Shown here piece by piece: positions 22,601 through 33,700 of a stretch of DNA of 64,000 nt (position 1 is its first letter; every line of letters starts with the position of its first letter). This stretch comes from Odontesthes bonariensis (lineage: Eukaryota > Chordata > Actinopteri > Atheriniformes > Atherinopsidae). The notes under the pieces were generated by a model. It searched no databases and was not told the DNA's origin. It worked only from the letters and a program-made list of their open reading frames with translations. The position numbers and the translations under genes were made by a program. Location of the stretch: assembly GCF_027942865.1 (NCBI RefSeq), contig NC_134507.1, positions 69,501 to 133,500 on the forward strand. The letters run 5' to 3'.

Positions 22601-25600
22601 ACTGCTCGGGCTATAGCTTCCTACTGCTCGGTCTATAGCTTCCCACTGCTCGGGCTATAGCTTCCTGCTGCTCGGTCTATAGCTTCCCGCTGCTCGGGCT
22701 ATAGCTTCCTGCTGCTCGGTCTATAGCTTCCCACTGCTCGGGCTATAGCTTCCCGCTGCTCGGTCTATAGCTTCCCACTGCTCGGGCTACAGCTTCCTGC
22801 TGCTCGAGCTACAGCTTCCTGCTGCTCAGGCTATAGCTTCCTGCCATTCGGGCTTTAGCATTCTATAGCTATAGAACACCTGAACACCTGAACATCAGAA
22901 CACCTGAACACATGGGGGGTTTATGTATGGAGGGGTCCCTCCAGTTGAGGATCACTCTACCTGGCAGCACATCCAACAGGACAATGGGTTGTCACCAGGT
23001 GACTTTTATTTAAAGAAATCCTTAAATGCGTCTGAAAACTGAGGTGAACTGAGGTCAGGTGCTGTTTGTGTGTTATATAATACACAGATATTAATAAACC
23101 AAACAACCCAGCTGAAAACAGCTTCACTGGCTGGTTACTGTTGAGTCTGGAGGAGAGCAGGGAGCCTCACATTGAACCCTGAGGGACACCTTTTAATCAG
23201 CTGATCCCTCCAAAAGTTCAACTTGGCGTCCCCTTTAGGCTGCAAAGTTCACTTCCTGGAAAATAATGTGCTTCAGAGAAGAGAAACCCTCCCTCAGAGT
23301 CAGTTCACCAGCAACAGAACATGGAACATTATTGGTCAGATTTTACGTCCGACATCATAGTTTTGTAGAAACGAGTCTCATAAGTTATTCAGCATCAACT
23401 CTGCCTGCGGTGTTGGTGGATGTGAAAGATGCAGCGAGCTGCACATATCAGCCCGATCCTCTTGGAGAGGAGAAGCTGGGACATGGAGCTGGGAACCTTT
23501 ACCTCATTAAGTCATAATTGATCCTCAGATCCTCTGACCGACCGGACTCTGAGCTCTGGATGCTTCAGAGCTGCCGGTTAAATCCCGCCTCTCTCAGGCC
23601 TCAGAGAGATTAAAGCAGAAGAGAAGTTTTCAGTCTAATGAGGACTTTGGATCAATAAAACAAATTAAGCTCTATCAGAATCATTTTTGATGTAACTATG
23701 TAATTAAAAACAACCAAACTACAGTTTGCAGACACATGTAGGTCTGATCTCTCAGGGTAAGGGTTACAGTTAGGGTTAGGGTTGGGGTTAGACAGTGGTG
23801 TAGTGGTCCCTGGAGAAGTGGGTATACTCTCAATTTTGTCCCAATTTTTTAAGAAGTCCAGAAAAATTAACCGTTTTAGATCCAGTAACATGTAAGACTA
23901 CTCTATTTAGTTTACCCAAAAATTTGTCAGTAGTATTTATTCACTATTACAACTTGATCAGGTGGAGTTTGTTGGTGTTACTGGTCACACAAGCAGCCTA
24001 CATGAATGTAAAATATATTCAACATGAGGCAAACATGGTGTTTCAGGTCATTTTTCAGCATTTATTTAAATAAAATACTTAAAATCTGAAGTTGACAATG
24101 TATCCTTGTTCAAATCTCATCATATTTCACCAAAAATCATTCCCTTCCAAACTTCAATACCAATCAGATAAACTCAAAAGTCCACAGTCGTAACATTGAA
24201 ACTAACCATTCACTTCTCAATAGCTGAACACTATTCCAGCATACTTTGTTAGATATACAGAATATAAATATAACTGAAAATATTGAATATAATTTTTTTT
24301 GGATGAATGTTATTTTAAATCATTCAACAAAATTTGGATTTAAATTCTTCTTTTTATTTGGCAGTCCACAGGTCTGGCCAGTCACTATTGATGTCTACTG
24401 TAAAGAACTAAAATGATGCCTGCATATCTCTCTATCTCACCCACTCACATTACTGCGATCACAATATTCATCAGCAGGACATACGCGTCCCCCTCTTTAC
24501 ATTAACAATCTGGGCAAAGCGAGGCTACACTTCTATAAAGTGGAGATGCATTTAGCTGCCTTTGAATACTCTGACCTGGTGGTGGTAGCCTGGCTCCTTG
24601 TGTCTGCCCACACTGACTTGCCTGGTTGGGAGCTGGCAGGGCTGCTGGTTTCATGGCTGGGGTCTGACTGGGCCTGATCTGGGTCTGACTTGTGCTTCTT
24701 TACAAAGAAGTCTTTTCATTGTTATCTGTCCCTACACAAAATAAGACAGCCTGGTTAAACCTCGATATTGTGTTAATCTTAAACCATTTGTCTCCATTCT
24801 TGTGCTTTAACTTACTTTAAAATCAACTACAAGCCGAGCTGCTATAAAATTAAACCAGATCATGTAGGTTAGTCAGGTGAAGTAGCTTGGCTAAAGTTAT
24901 ACTTTTAGACCTTTATAATAACAAACAAGCTTCATGGACATTGTAACAAATGCCCAAAGATTATATCAGTTTCATCTAACGTTACAGTATGAAATCCTTA
25001 TGAACTGTGTTGATTATACACTTACTGAAAACCAACAATGATATGCTCCCCCCCACATTATCCCAACACAGTGATACATTGAGTTACGAGTTTAATTCGT
25101 TCCGTGACAGAGCTCATAAGTCAAATCAATATTCACCATTGAAATAAATGGAAATGCCATTAATCCGTGCCCCCCCAAAAACCTCCCCAATTTTTTTTGT
25201 GATGGCTTAAATTTATTTTTAAATAAAAAACATTGTAGAACATAATACGATATGATAAAAGAGAATGTAAAGAAATATACAGATTTTATCAAGTATATTT
25301 ATCTTGGAGATCAGACGCTTGGACTGGCAGAAGATGCGAAGCAGGTTTGCAACTTTAAAAATTTAGACAACTTACTCATCTTCACTGACGTTTGGCTTAT
25401 TCGCCACGCTTTCCCCACTTTCATCTGCAGCGCGTTTTAATAAAAACCTGTCCGAGCAGGTTTGGTTAATCCTGCCTTTCAGAATGTTTCTGTTTCTGTG
25501 TCATTATATAGCGCAGCCGCGCGACCAGTTGCATTTTTTCAGGGTGTTTCTTTCAAATGGACTTTGAAAGTTTGGCTAAACAACTGCACAAATGCGAGCC

Positions 25601-27206
25601 CAAAACACGAGATGCTTCCATGTGAACGAGTAGGAGGCGGGATGCTGGCCGGATTCACTCACCAAGCCAACTAGCGACGGTGTCCCTAAAGCTTCATAAC
25701 AAGTAACTTAAACTTCTGCACGCAAACCAAAGCAAAAAAAAAGAAATCGACGGAATAAAGGCTCGTAACTAAAAAAAAACTCGTATGTCGGGACACTCGT
25801 AACTCAAGGTACCACTTCATTGTGCTACATAGCTTCATTCTAACGTGACGTTAGCCTTTCATAACTTTAGCCTACTTGTACAGTGTAGCAATTGGCAACA
25901 ACATTTCTTCTGTAAATGTGCAGTCTTTAAAAAACAATGACTCATTTGGAAATCAGATTAAAACTTAACTCAAATTGATGTATTCCACGAAAGTAGGTTC
26001 ACTCCGACAGTAGCTTCAACACCACACTGTCTATGCCTGCCACTCATTTCAAAGACGCCGCGTTTCTCATTCGCATCGAGCATCTTTCTAAGAGACATAC
26101 CTGTCAATCAACTGGAGTGGCACCTGAGTTGTCCAATCAGGTTCTAGAAGTGGCCAGCACATCTCCCGCCCCACTGCCTCTGATTATCTCACTAGTTCTT
26201 GTGCCTAAAATTAACCGGTGTAATCAGTGAAGGCACTGGCAGCGAGTACCGGGGGAGATTTAGAAGTGGGTATACGCAATGCTGACTGAAAAATAAGTAG
26301 GTATACGCCGTATACCCGCGTATACCCTGGACTACACCACTGGCGTTAGAGGTCACTGACAACTGAGGGTTAGGGTTGGGGTTAGGGTTAGAGGTCACTG
26401 ACAACTGAGGGTTAGGGTTGGTTGTTAGGGTTAGGGTTAGAGACCACTGACAGCTGAGGGTAGGGGTTGGGGTTGGTGTTGGTGTAAGGTTAGGGTTAGG
26501 TTAGGGTAGGGTAGGGTAGGGTAGGGGTAGGGGTTGAGGTTAGGGTAAGGGTTGGGGTTAGGGTTGGGGTTGTGGTAGGGTAGGGGTTGGGGTTAGAGGT
26601 CACTAACAGCTGAGGCTGTACTCACTCTTTCACCAACTCGTTGCTCATGTCCAGGTAGCGGTTGCTGATCCACTGAACCTCGAACCAATCCCTGAAGTTG
26701 TTGTTGCCACAGCAGCGGAACTCGATCTGCGTCATGTCCAGAGTCCTCTTCATGAAGCAGCGTCCTGGCGTGTCGGTGTCCTTGTAGAACCGGATGGCGT
26801 TCTTCAGGCCCTCGGCCAGCGTCAGGTAGACAGAAAACTGCATGATGAAGCAGAGCAGCACCAGCAGCAGCAGCAGCGCGTTGAAGCCGCAGCACAGCAG
26901 CATGTACGGCCTCAGGAGGGGCTTCAGCTTGGCGAACTTCAGTGGGTCCAGAGAGTCGTGGCACGTCTTCCCTCCGAAAGCGTTGATCCCGCAGGCCAGC
27001 GCGCCCACCAGGATCAGCAGGTTGGGCACCAGGTGGCTCTCGCTGTTGTCCATGATCTCGCTCCTCTTACGCAGCTCGATCTTGAAGAAGAGGCCGAGGC
27101 TGAAGATGGCGATTCCCACGATGACAGAGAGCCAGTATAGCATCCACAGACCCTGAGCCAGCTTCACCCGGTTCTGCAGGTTGAACTTCACCGTCAGGAA
27201 CGGCAT
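13443..27206 (-). CDS. prph2: prph2: peripherin-2 / RDS photoreceptor tetraspanin (3 exons, complete)
   Basis: Exons 27206-26626 (581 bp), 19054-18808 (247 bp) and 13646-13443 (204 bp) join into 343 codons plus TGA. Human PRPH2 is 346 aa with the same first two exon lengths, to my knowledge. The product shapes the rims of rod and cone outer-segment discs, usually with ROM1. It has four membrane spans (about residues 17-42, 61-78, 100-124, 255-285). The large loop has Cys150, CCG at 165-166, Cys213/214, Cys222 and Cys250, plus the N-glycosylation site Asn229-Asn-Thr. The cytoplasmic tail ends [14 protein letters not shown], close to the mammalian tail and unlike ROM1. Start codon: family motif [15 protein letters not shown] follows directly. 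Fish carry two prph2 copies, so the a/b suffix is open. Both introns are packed with arrays and transposons. Confidence 0.96.
13810..14635. mobile_element. non-autonomous hAT element with 8-bp target duplication, in prph2 intron 2
   Basis: Ends are TAGGGATGGGAAT and its inverse ATTCCCATCCCTA, flanked by ATCAGCAG at 13802-13809 and 14636-14643. An 8-bp duplication fitting nTnnnnAn is diagnostic of hAT. The 826-bp interior shows no intact transposase. Confidence 0.85.
14644..16052. other. unique part of prph2 intron 2
   Basis: No recognisable exon or transposon end. A minus-strand open segment at 15746-15952 (with [20 protein letters not shown]) is composition-plausible but isolated, and I cannot assign it. 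Confidence 0.4.
16053..18660. repeat. 8-bp minisatellite/microsatellite array, about 325 units, prph2 intron 2
   Basis: Units GAGAACCA, GAGGACCA and GAGAACCT alternate for 2.6 kb with almost no phase breaks. Because 8 and 3 are co-prime, every frame reads all phases, and no phase gives a stop on the minus strand. Hence the spurious frames of 479-1148 codons rich in LVLWFSGS. Confidence 0.97.
18668..18776. repeat. short GGTCGGACCACC array
   Basis: About nine copies of a 12-bp unit directly downstream (coding sense) of the prph2 exon 2 donor, separated from it by about 30 nt. Confidence 0.9.
18808..19054 (-). CDS. prph2: prph2 exon 2
   Basis: 247 bp, acceptor TTTGTCCTGCAG, donor GTAAGA. Encodes [16 protein letters not shown], the NNT glycosylation site, Cys250 and most of span 4. 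A 15-bp array begins about 10-15 nt upstream of the acceptor. Confidence 0.97.
19066..19378. repeat. 15-bp array upstream of prph2 exon 2 acceptor
   Basis: About 20 copies of TTCTGAGGTCAGACA with a T/A variation. On the coding strand each copy reads TGTCTGACCTCAG, an acceptor-like string of the form pyrimidine-rich CTCAG. The array stops about 10-15 nt from the true acceptor. Confidence 0.95.
19402..20334 (-). mobile_element. hAT (Charlie/GTF2IRD2-type) transposase remnant
   Basis: Minus-strand frames 20297-20016 and 20056-19529 encode [16 protein letters not shown], then [40 protein letters not shown] and [20 protein letters not shown], a hAT transposase core. A frameshift separates the two halves. 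One terminus, CAGGGGTGGGCAATTA at 19402, is preserved. The other end is lost at the 22-bp array. Confidence 0.85.
20335..22862. repeat. 22-bp minisatellite array, prph2 intron 1
   Basis: More than 100 copies of a unit like CTGCTGCTCGGGCTATAGCT TC, with frequent insertion of an extra CTGCTGCTT block and higher-order duplicated sets of several hundred bp (for example 21115-21300 and 21415-21600). Confidence 0.95.
22863..23792. other. unique part of prph2 intron 1
   Basis: No exon or element recognised. A short telomere-like GGTTAGGGTT run is present near 23765-23790. Confidence 0.4.
23793..26342. mobile_element. DNA transposon remnant with CAGTGGTGTAGT ends
   Basis: The left end CAGTGGTGTAGT and the right end ACTACACCACTG are inverted copies. 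Both are followed inward by GGGTATAC-type motifs. No matching target duplication and no transposase frame were seen, so the superfamily is open. A mariner-like element is nested inside. Confidence 0.6.
25077..25809. mobile_element. mariner-like MITE with TA duplication, nested
   Basis: Inverted ends CATTGAGTTACGAGT and CCTTGAGTTACGAGT (reverse complement of the right end) lie between TA dinucleotides at 25075-25076 and 25810-25811. No coding capacity. Confidence 0.6.
26343..26610. repeat. telomere-like GGGTTAGGGTTGGGG tract in prph2 intron 1
   Basis: Degenerate TTAGGG and GGGTTGGGGTTA units run to within about 20 nt of the exon 1 donor. Smaller tracts of the same kind occur elsewhere (9400, 27555, 52630, 59490, 63680). 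Confidence 0.8.
26626..27206 (-). CDS. prph2: prph2 exon 1 (coding)
   Basis: 581 bp from ATG at 27206 to donor GTGAGT at 26625. Encodes membrane spans 1-3 and the first half of the large loop, including Cys150 and CCG 165-166. It ends GA, completed to Asp194 by exon 2. Confidence 0.97.
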
Positions 27207-28518
27207 TGTGTCGTCTCAGGACCGAACGGTCATTCACGGATCAGCAGCAGCCTCAGTACGAGCCCTGAGGAACCTCGAACCCTAAGAGCCCTGAGGAACC
27301 CCAAATCCGAACCCGGGTTTCAGAGCTCTGAGTCCATCCAGAAACAGGCTCCTGGTTTCACAGCCATGATGCGCAGCAGCAGCTCCATCCTGCAGGAAAG
27401 ACTCCGGCTCGGTGTGTGAGAGCTTCCCACCGGAGGAGGTGTGAGGAGCTGCGACACGTCATCCTAAACCTTTGATCCCATCATCAGATTATCTGCTGCC
27501 TCTAATCCTGATAATTGGTTTGGAGTTAAGCAGCAGCTTCCTCCTCTGAGTGGGTTAGGGTTAGGGTTACTCTCTCTCTGCATATCACCTCTGCACAGGT
27601 GAGCCTGATGCTCCAATCTGTCCAATCAGAGAAAGACTTCGACATCAGACATCACTGATAAAAGCATGTTGCCATGGCAACAGACTGTCCAATCATGGAG
27701 CTTCAGCTTCAAGTTTTCACTCGATGTTCCATAATGTCTGTATTCTCCAAAGAGCTGAGGGTCCCACCAAAGCTCTCTGAGGGTCTGAGGTGGAAAATTG
27801 TAAAACTGCCTAGTTGGTTTTAAAGTCTGTTGACTTCCTGATGACCCCAACTCATTCTGTGATTCTGTTGTTGGTCATTAAGGGAGGCAAGTTTTAAATT
27901 CATCAGGAGGTTTTATGGTTGACATATCCTGAGAAGTTTAGCTCAAGGAAGTCATAAAGGGGCACCTCGTAAACCGTGTTATCTCAGATCCAGAACAGAG
28001 CAAAGGGGCCATTTGTTCTTTGAACATCTGAGTATAAAAATTTGGAGTATAAAAATGAATGTGTTGATTCTGTTCGATGCTCACTGTGCTGGGAGCGCCC
28101 AGACAGGAGACTTCAAACACTATGTGCCTTTGAATAAAATATAAAGAAAGACAAAATCTGGATTTTCTCTTATTATTATTTGAGTAGTCTTCTTACCCAC
28201 TTTGATAAAAAAAAAAAAATCCACAACAGGTCCCACCACAGCTCTCTGTGGGTGCAGAACCAGCCCACATCATCAGCCCTCCACCTCCATGCTGACAGCT
28301 GGTGTGAGGTGTTTGGTTTCCTCCAAACGTGCTGCTGTGCATTATAAGCAAACATCTGTTCAATTAAATTCAGTTTTTATTTAGCACCAAATTACAACAA
28401 ATGTCATCTGAAGGCCCTTCAACGGAACATATCTCCATCGTTTTACACCGACTCACTCCCAGTTAGAAGAATCATTTCAGGACGATAAACTGGGAAACAA
28501 AATGCTTTAAAGTCCATT
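27207..28518. other. prph2 upstream / ubr2 downstream intergenic region
   Basis: Contains the presumed prph2 5' UTR and promoter, and otherwise nothing coding that I can support. A homopurine-free short GGGTTAGGGTTA lies near 27555. Confidence 0.5.
27503..27508 (+). promoter_or_regulatory. CRX/OTX-type TAATCC element upstream of prph2
   Basis: TAATCC, the photoreceptor homeodomain (CRX/OTX) core, lies about 300 bp upstream of the prph2 ATG, close to further ATTA cores (27488, 27512). A single hexamer is weak evidence. It is reported because prph2 is photoreceptor-specific. Confidence 0.3.
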
Positions 28519-28524
28519 TTTATT
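28519..28524 (-). terminator. ubr2: candidate distal poly(A) signal of ubr2
   Basis: AATAAA on the minus strand, 2.1 kb past the ubr2 stop. If used, the 3' UTR would include the whole 28-bp array at 29265-30430. Confidence 0.35.
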
Positions 28525-29264
28525 CATTTTTCTTGTTCTTTTACAATATGGTACAGTTACTAATTTTTACAAGAATTCACATATTAACAGTCATGTGATC
28601 ATCATGAGGCGACACGCCGTCCAGACGAGCAGCGGACTCACCGTTTAAAAAAAACAAACTGAAAACCAGAAAATCACATTTTCACTTATTTAAAGAAAAT
28701 CTGTTCCAAACTCAAAACACTCAAACAGGAAGTGACATCACAGCACACCACCAATCACCTCTTTAAATAAAACATTAAAAGGAACTAAACTAAAACTTCC
28801 TAATACGCAGCTCATAAGTTTTCCTGATTCCTGCTGAAGCTGCTCACATGGGTCAGTTTATTGATCAGCTCTCGTCACATGGTGCTTTATCCCTGTTGCC
28901 ACAGAGACAGAAAAACCACCAGCTTCTGCAAGTTAAAATAAATATTCTTTAAAGATCATCCGATTCCAGCAGAAACAGCTGAAGATGATGACGTCACTGA
29001 GGACTGAAGTCATGTGACTGAATGAATCCCTGCAGAACTGACGGCGTCAGCAGATCACTGTCCAACACTTCAGTTTCCATGGAGACGCAGCCTGTCAGAG
29101 GAGACCTGCATTGGCTTTTTGCCGGTGAAATGCATCATGGGAGCATTCACATGTAAGAAAAAAATAAATAAATGTATTAACGTCCATTTGTAACTCGTAG
29201 CCAATCAGAGGGCAGGACCCCGGTTAGTTTTTCCCCAGGCAAGAGGGGGCGGGGCTTCGCTCAG

Positions 29265-30430
29265 ATGATGTCACCGAGTCCCGTAAACTCAGATGATGTC
29301 ACAGAGTCCCGTAAACTCAGATGATGTCACAAAGTCCCGTAAACTCAGATGATGTCACCGAGTCCCGTAAACTCAGATGTCACAAAGTCCCGTAAACTCA
29401 GATGATGTCACAGAGTCCCGTAAACTCAGATGATGTCACAGAGTCCCGTAAACTCAGATGATGTCACAGAGTCCCGTAAACTCAGATGATGTCACAGAGT
29501 CCCGTAAACTCAGATGATGTCACAGAGTCCCGTAAACTCAGATGATGTCACAAAGTCCCGTAAACTCAGATGATGTCACAGAGTCCCGTAAACTCAGATG
29601 ATGTCACCGAGTCCCGTAAACTCAGATGATGTCACCGAGCGTAAACTCAGATGATGTCACAAAGTCCCGTAAACTCAGATGATGTCACAGAGTCCCGTAA
29701 ACTCAGATGATGTCACAAAGTCCCGTAAACTCAGATGATGTCACAGAGTCCCGTAAACTCAGATGATGTCACAGTCCCGTAAACTCAGATGATGTCACCG
29801 AGCGTAAACTCAGATGATGTCACAAAGTCCCGTAAACTCAGATGATGTCACAGAGTCCCGTAAACTCAGATGATGTCACAGAGTCCCGTAAACTCAGATG
29901 ATGTCACAGAGTCCCGTAAACTCAGATGATGTCACAGAGTCCCGTAAACTCAGATGATGTCACAAAGTCCCGTAAACTCAGATGATGTCACAGAGTCCCG
30001 TAAACTCAGATGATGTCACAGAGTCCCGTAAACTCAGATGATGTCACCGAGCGTAAACTCAGATGATGTCACAAAGTCCCATAAACTCAGATGTCACAGA
30101 GTCCCGTAAACTCAGATGATGTCACCGAGCGTAAACTCAGATGATGTCACAAAGTCCCGTAAACTCAGATGATGTCAGAGTCCCGTAAACTCAGATGATG
30201 TCAGAGTCCCGTAAACTCAGATGATGTCACAGAGTCCCGTAAACTCAGATGATGTCAGAGTCCCGTAAACTCAGATGATGTCAGAGTCCCGTAAACTCAG
30301 ATGATGTCACAGAGTCCCGTAAACTCAGATGATGTCAGAGTCCCGTAAACTCAGATGATGTCACAGAGTCCCGTAAACTCAGATGATGTCACCGAGCGTA
30401 AACTCAGATGTCACAAAGTCCCGTAAACTC
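29265..30430. repeat. 28-bp array (about 40 copies) downstream of ubr2 stop
   Basis: Unit: GTCCCGTAAACTCAGATGAT followed by GTCACAGA, with deletions in some copies. Every full copy contains TGATGTCA. The array lies 170 bp past the ubr2 stop, so it is either in the 3' UTR or just beyond it. Confidence 0.95.
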
Positions 30431-30539
30431 ACTGATATTGCCTCTTATTGGTGGGTGAGGCTGAAGGAAAAGAAATCCCTGAAAACTGATTTGTGCTCCA
30501 CAGGCAGCTGAAAGGAGCCGATTGGTTAAATGGATGGTT

Positions 30540-30545
30540 TTTATT
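30540..30545 (-). terminator. ubr2: candidate proximal poly(A) signal of ubr2
   Basis: AATAAA on the coding strand, about 54 nt past the stop codon. Use of this site would give a very short 3' UTR that excludes the 28-bp array. Confidence 0.4.
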
Positions 30546-30598
30546 CAAGGTGGGGTGAAGGCTGAGCCAATCAGGTGGTGTCCAGGTCAGGTCCAACA

Positions 30599-30740
30599 TC
30601 ACAGGTGCTGCCAGTCGATGGCGACAAGCGTCTGATTGGCCTCTTGAGCATGGCCAATGACCTCAGAGATGCCGTGCTGCCGCCACAAACGCTCAATTTT
30701 CCTGTAACGCTCCAAACACAGGTGGAGGGGGTTTCCCCGC
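30599..30740 (-). CDS. ubr2: ubr2 exon w37 (terminal)
   Basis: 142 bp, acceptor TTTGTTTACAG, ending TGA. Encodes [20 protein letters not shown] and [16 protein letters not shown]. The intron before it is 5.8 kb because of arrays and a Harbinger insertion. Confidence 0.96.
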
Positions 30741-33700
30741 CTGTAAACAAACAAACAAACAAACAAACAAGTCAATAAACAAACAGGTGGAGGGGGTTTC
30801 CCCGCCTGTAAACAAACAAACAAACAAACAAGTCAATAAACAAACAGGTGGAGGGGGTTTCGCCGCCTGTAAACAAACAAACAAACAAAGTCAATAAACA
30901 AACAGGGGGGTATTCCTAGAAAGTAGCTAAAGAAAGCCAGGCTATACGGTAAGCGTCGCTTCAACTAGCGCCATCTCCCATTTAAGCCTCAAGTTGTTCC
31001 TCGAAGATATTTTAGCTGCATCTCGGTGAGGCTAATCCAAGCGAGGCTTACATAGCCTAGCTTAGTGCGAGTGCACGAGCAACGTAAGAAGCCCTGACGA
31101 GTGGATGGTGGAAAAACGGAGATCTGTGTGAAAATGAGAGCAAGACACGAGCTGTTATTTTTTCGGCAGCTGAACAAATAATGCTGGTGGAGCTGTATGA
31201 GGATTTTAAAAGTGTCATCACCAGAAATGGTAATACAGCTGCGATCAATAAAGCGAAGAAACGGCATGGCTAACAACTGCAGACAGACTAAATGCGTAAG
31301 TTATGAAAGTTTCATACCATTGTCAATTGTTAGACATTCATTTTACTGTCCTCGTGTATTTATGCTCTCCTCTTTGTGTAATGTGTTCACATAAAGCATG
31401 CTGAATTGTCTCTGTATGTGATGTACAGCACAAATATACTGGCCCTGCTCACTTTATTAATACTGTAACCAAATAATCGACACGCATCATCATACTTTGT
31501 GACTATAATATCGTGAGTGTGAGACCCACATATTAATTTTTTACTGTTACATCTCAACAGGAGGAATCTTAACAGCCAAAAGCGTACCTGGCAGCAGGTG
31601 AAGGTAAAGTACAGGAAAATATTTCAGAGTGGTAAGTAGCCTTTGAAGAAATGTGTTTGTCCAATAAAGAGAGCACCAAACTAGATATGGAATACAAGAA
31701 ACTGAAAATAAAAAAGATCAAGCCAGAGATCATGAAACTGGAGAGGGATGTTAGTATAAATTCAGATAAAGGAGAATTTGGTGTTGTGAACTGTATTTAA
31801 TTCTGTTTTCTATCCACAGCTTGAGAAACATGTAATAATAATTAAACAATTGAACTCAACTTTAACTCAAACTTGTCATTATTGTACGGTTCATGCAACG
31901 TGTTAGACATGTGTTTTTTACATTTATATTCACAGTGGGGTGCCATGACCTAACGTGTGGAAAGTTATAAATCATCTCTGTCTATTTAGCGAGCATTAAA
32001 GAGAAACAAATAAAATAAAATCATTTAAAAACAAGCAACAGTCTAGATAAACTAAAAGATAGCGTGCAGATTTCATGCATAGACACATGAAATACACACA
32101 CAGAAATAATCTGTTTGAAGAGTTTCAGTCTGGATTCAGTGTGCATCATAGCACAGAAACTGCACTGCTGAAAGTTACCAATGATCTCCTCTTAGCCTCT
32201 GATAGCGGACTTGTGTCTGTGCTTGTCCTGTTGGATCTCAGTGCTGCATTTGATATGGTCGATCACAGTATCTTATTACACAGACTTGAACATGTTATTG
32301 GGATTAAAGGAACTGCATTAGGCTGGTTTAAGTCATATTTATCTGATAGATTTCAGTTTGTTCTTGTAAATGAAGAATCTTCCTCACACACCAGAGTAAG
32401 TCATGGAGTTCCCCAGGGTTCTGTGCTTGGACCGATTCTTTTCACTTTATACATGCTTCCATTAGGTAACATTATTAGACAGCATGGCATAAATTTCCAT
32501 TGCTATGCTGATGATACTCAGCTGTACTTATCTATAAAACCAGATGAACCCAATAGGTTGGTCAGACTACAGGCATGTCTTAAAGACATAAAGACCTGGA
32601 TGACTCAGAACTGTCTGCTTCTAAATTCAGACAAACTGAAGTCGTTATCTTTGGACCTGAGCGTTTCAGGGAGAAATTGTCTAGCTATATAGTTACTCTA
32701 GATAGTATTTCCTTGGCTTCTAGTTCTACAGTGAGGAACCTTGGAGTTATTTTTGACCAGAACTTATCATTTGACGCGCATATAAAACAGGTTTCTAGGA
32801 CTGCCTTCTTTCACCTTCGTAATATTGTTAAAATCAGGAACATCTTGTCTCAGAGTGATGCAGAAAAACTAATTCATGCATTTGTTACTTCAGGATTGGA
32901 CTACTGTAATTCTTTATTATTGGGCTGTCCCACATATGCTCTGAAAAGCCTCCAGCTGATCCAAAATGCTGCAGCCAGAGTTCTGATGAGAACTAACAGG
33001 AGAGATCATATTTCTCCAGTTTTAGCTTCTCTTCATTGGCTCCCTGTTAAATTCAGAATAGAATTTAAGATTCTTCTCCTTACATATAAAGCTCTTAATG
33101 ACCGAGCTCCATCATATCTTAAAGATCTCATTGTAAGATATTTTCCTAACAGAGCACTTCGTTCCCAAACTGCAGGTTTACTTGAGGTTCCCAGAGTTTC
33201 TAAAAGTAGAATGGGAGGCAGAGCCTTCAGTTATCAGGCCCCTCTATTGTGGAATAAGCTGCCAGTAAATGTCCGGGAAGCAGACACCCTTTCCACTTTT
33301 AAGACCAGGCTTAAAACTTTCCTTTTTTATAAAGCTTATAGTTAGGTCTGTTGAATCTGATAGTGTATCTGCTAGTGTGTCTTGTTCTGCCTCCACCTCT
33401 GGCACCCTCTATACTTTCATTACCCCCTACCCGAACCAGGGTTTGAATCCCATTCCCGCTTATCTTACCTCTTTTATTTCTCCCCCTACCCGAACCAGGG
33501 TTTGCATCCCCACCCCGCTGTGACTGGTGTGCCGTTGGTGAGAGGCTGAGGTAGCTTGTGGCTGTAAAAGATGGTTGTTGTGGTGTGAGGAGCAGATCTA
33601 TATAGGGAGTATAGGGAATTACTCACTGAGTCTGCTCCTTTATTTTATTATTTATTTTTTCGTTAGCACAAGTTTCTTGTGTTTACCTTGAATAGGGATG

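Noticed and set aside
26343-26610. Interstitial telomere indicating a chromosome fusion
   Set aside because: The tract is degenerate and short, similar GGGTTAGGG runs are scattered in at least six other places, and it lies inside an intact gene intron.
26593-26964. Minus-strand 123-codon alternative frame over prph2 exon 1, and plus-strand frames at 26842-27156
   Set aside because: Shadow frames of the conserved prph2 coding exon; no codon-level conservation expected.
29265-30430. CRISPR-like regular repeat
   Set aside because: Units are contiguous with no unique spacers, and the genome is a vertebrate. The same applies to the 29-bp array at 55235-56645.
32075-33345. Host reverse-transcriptase-like gene
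   Set aside because: It is a LINE: frameshifted RT, 3' UTR and simple tail, and multiple related fragments elsewhere in the window.
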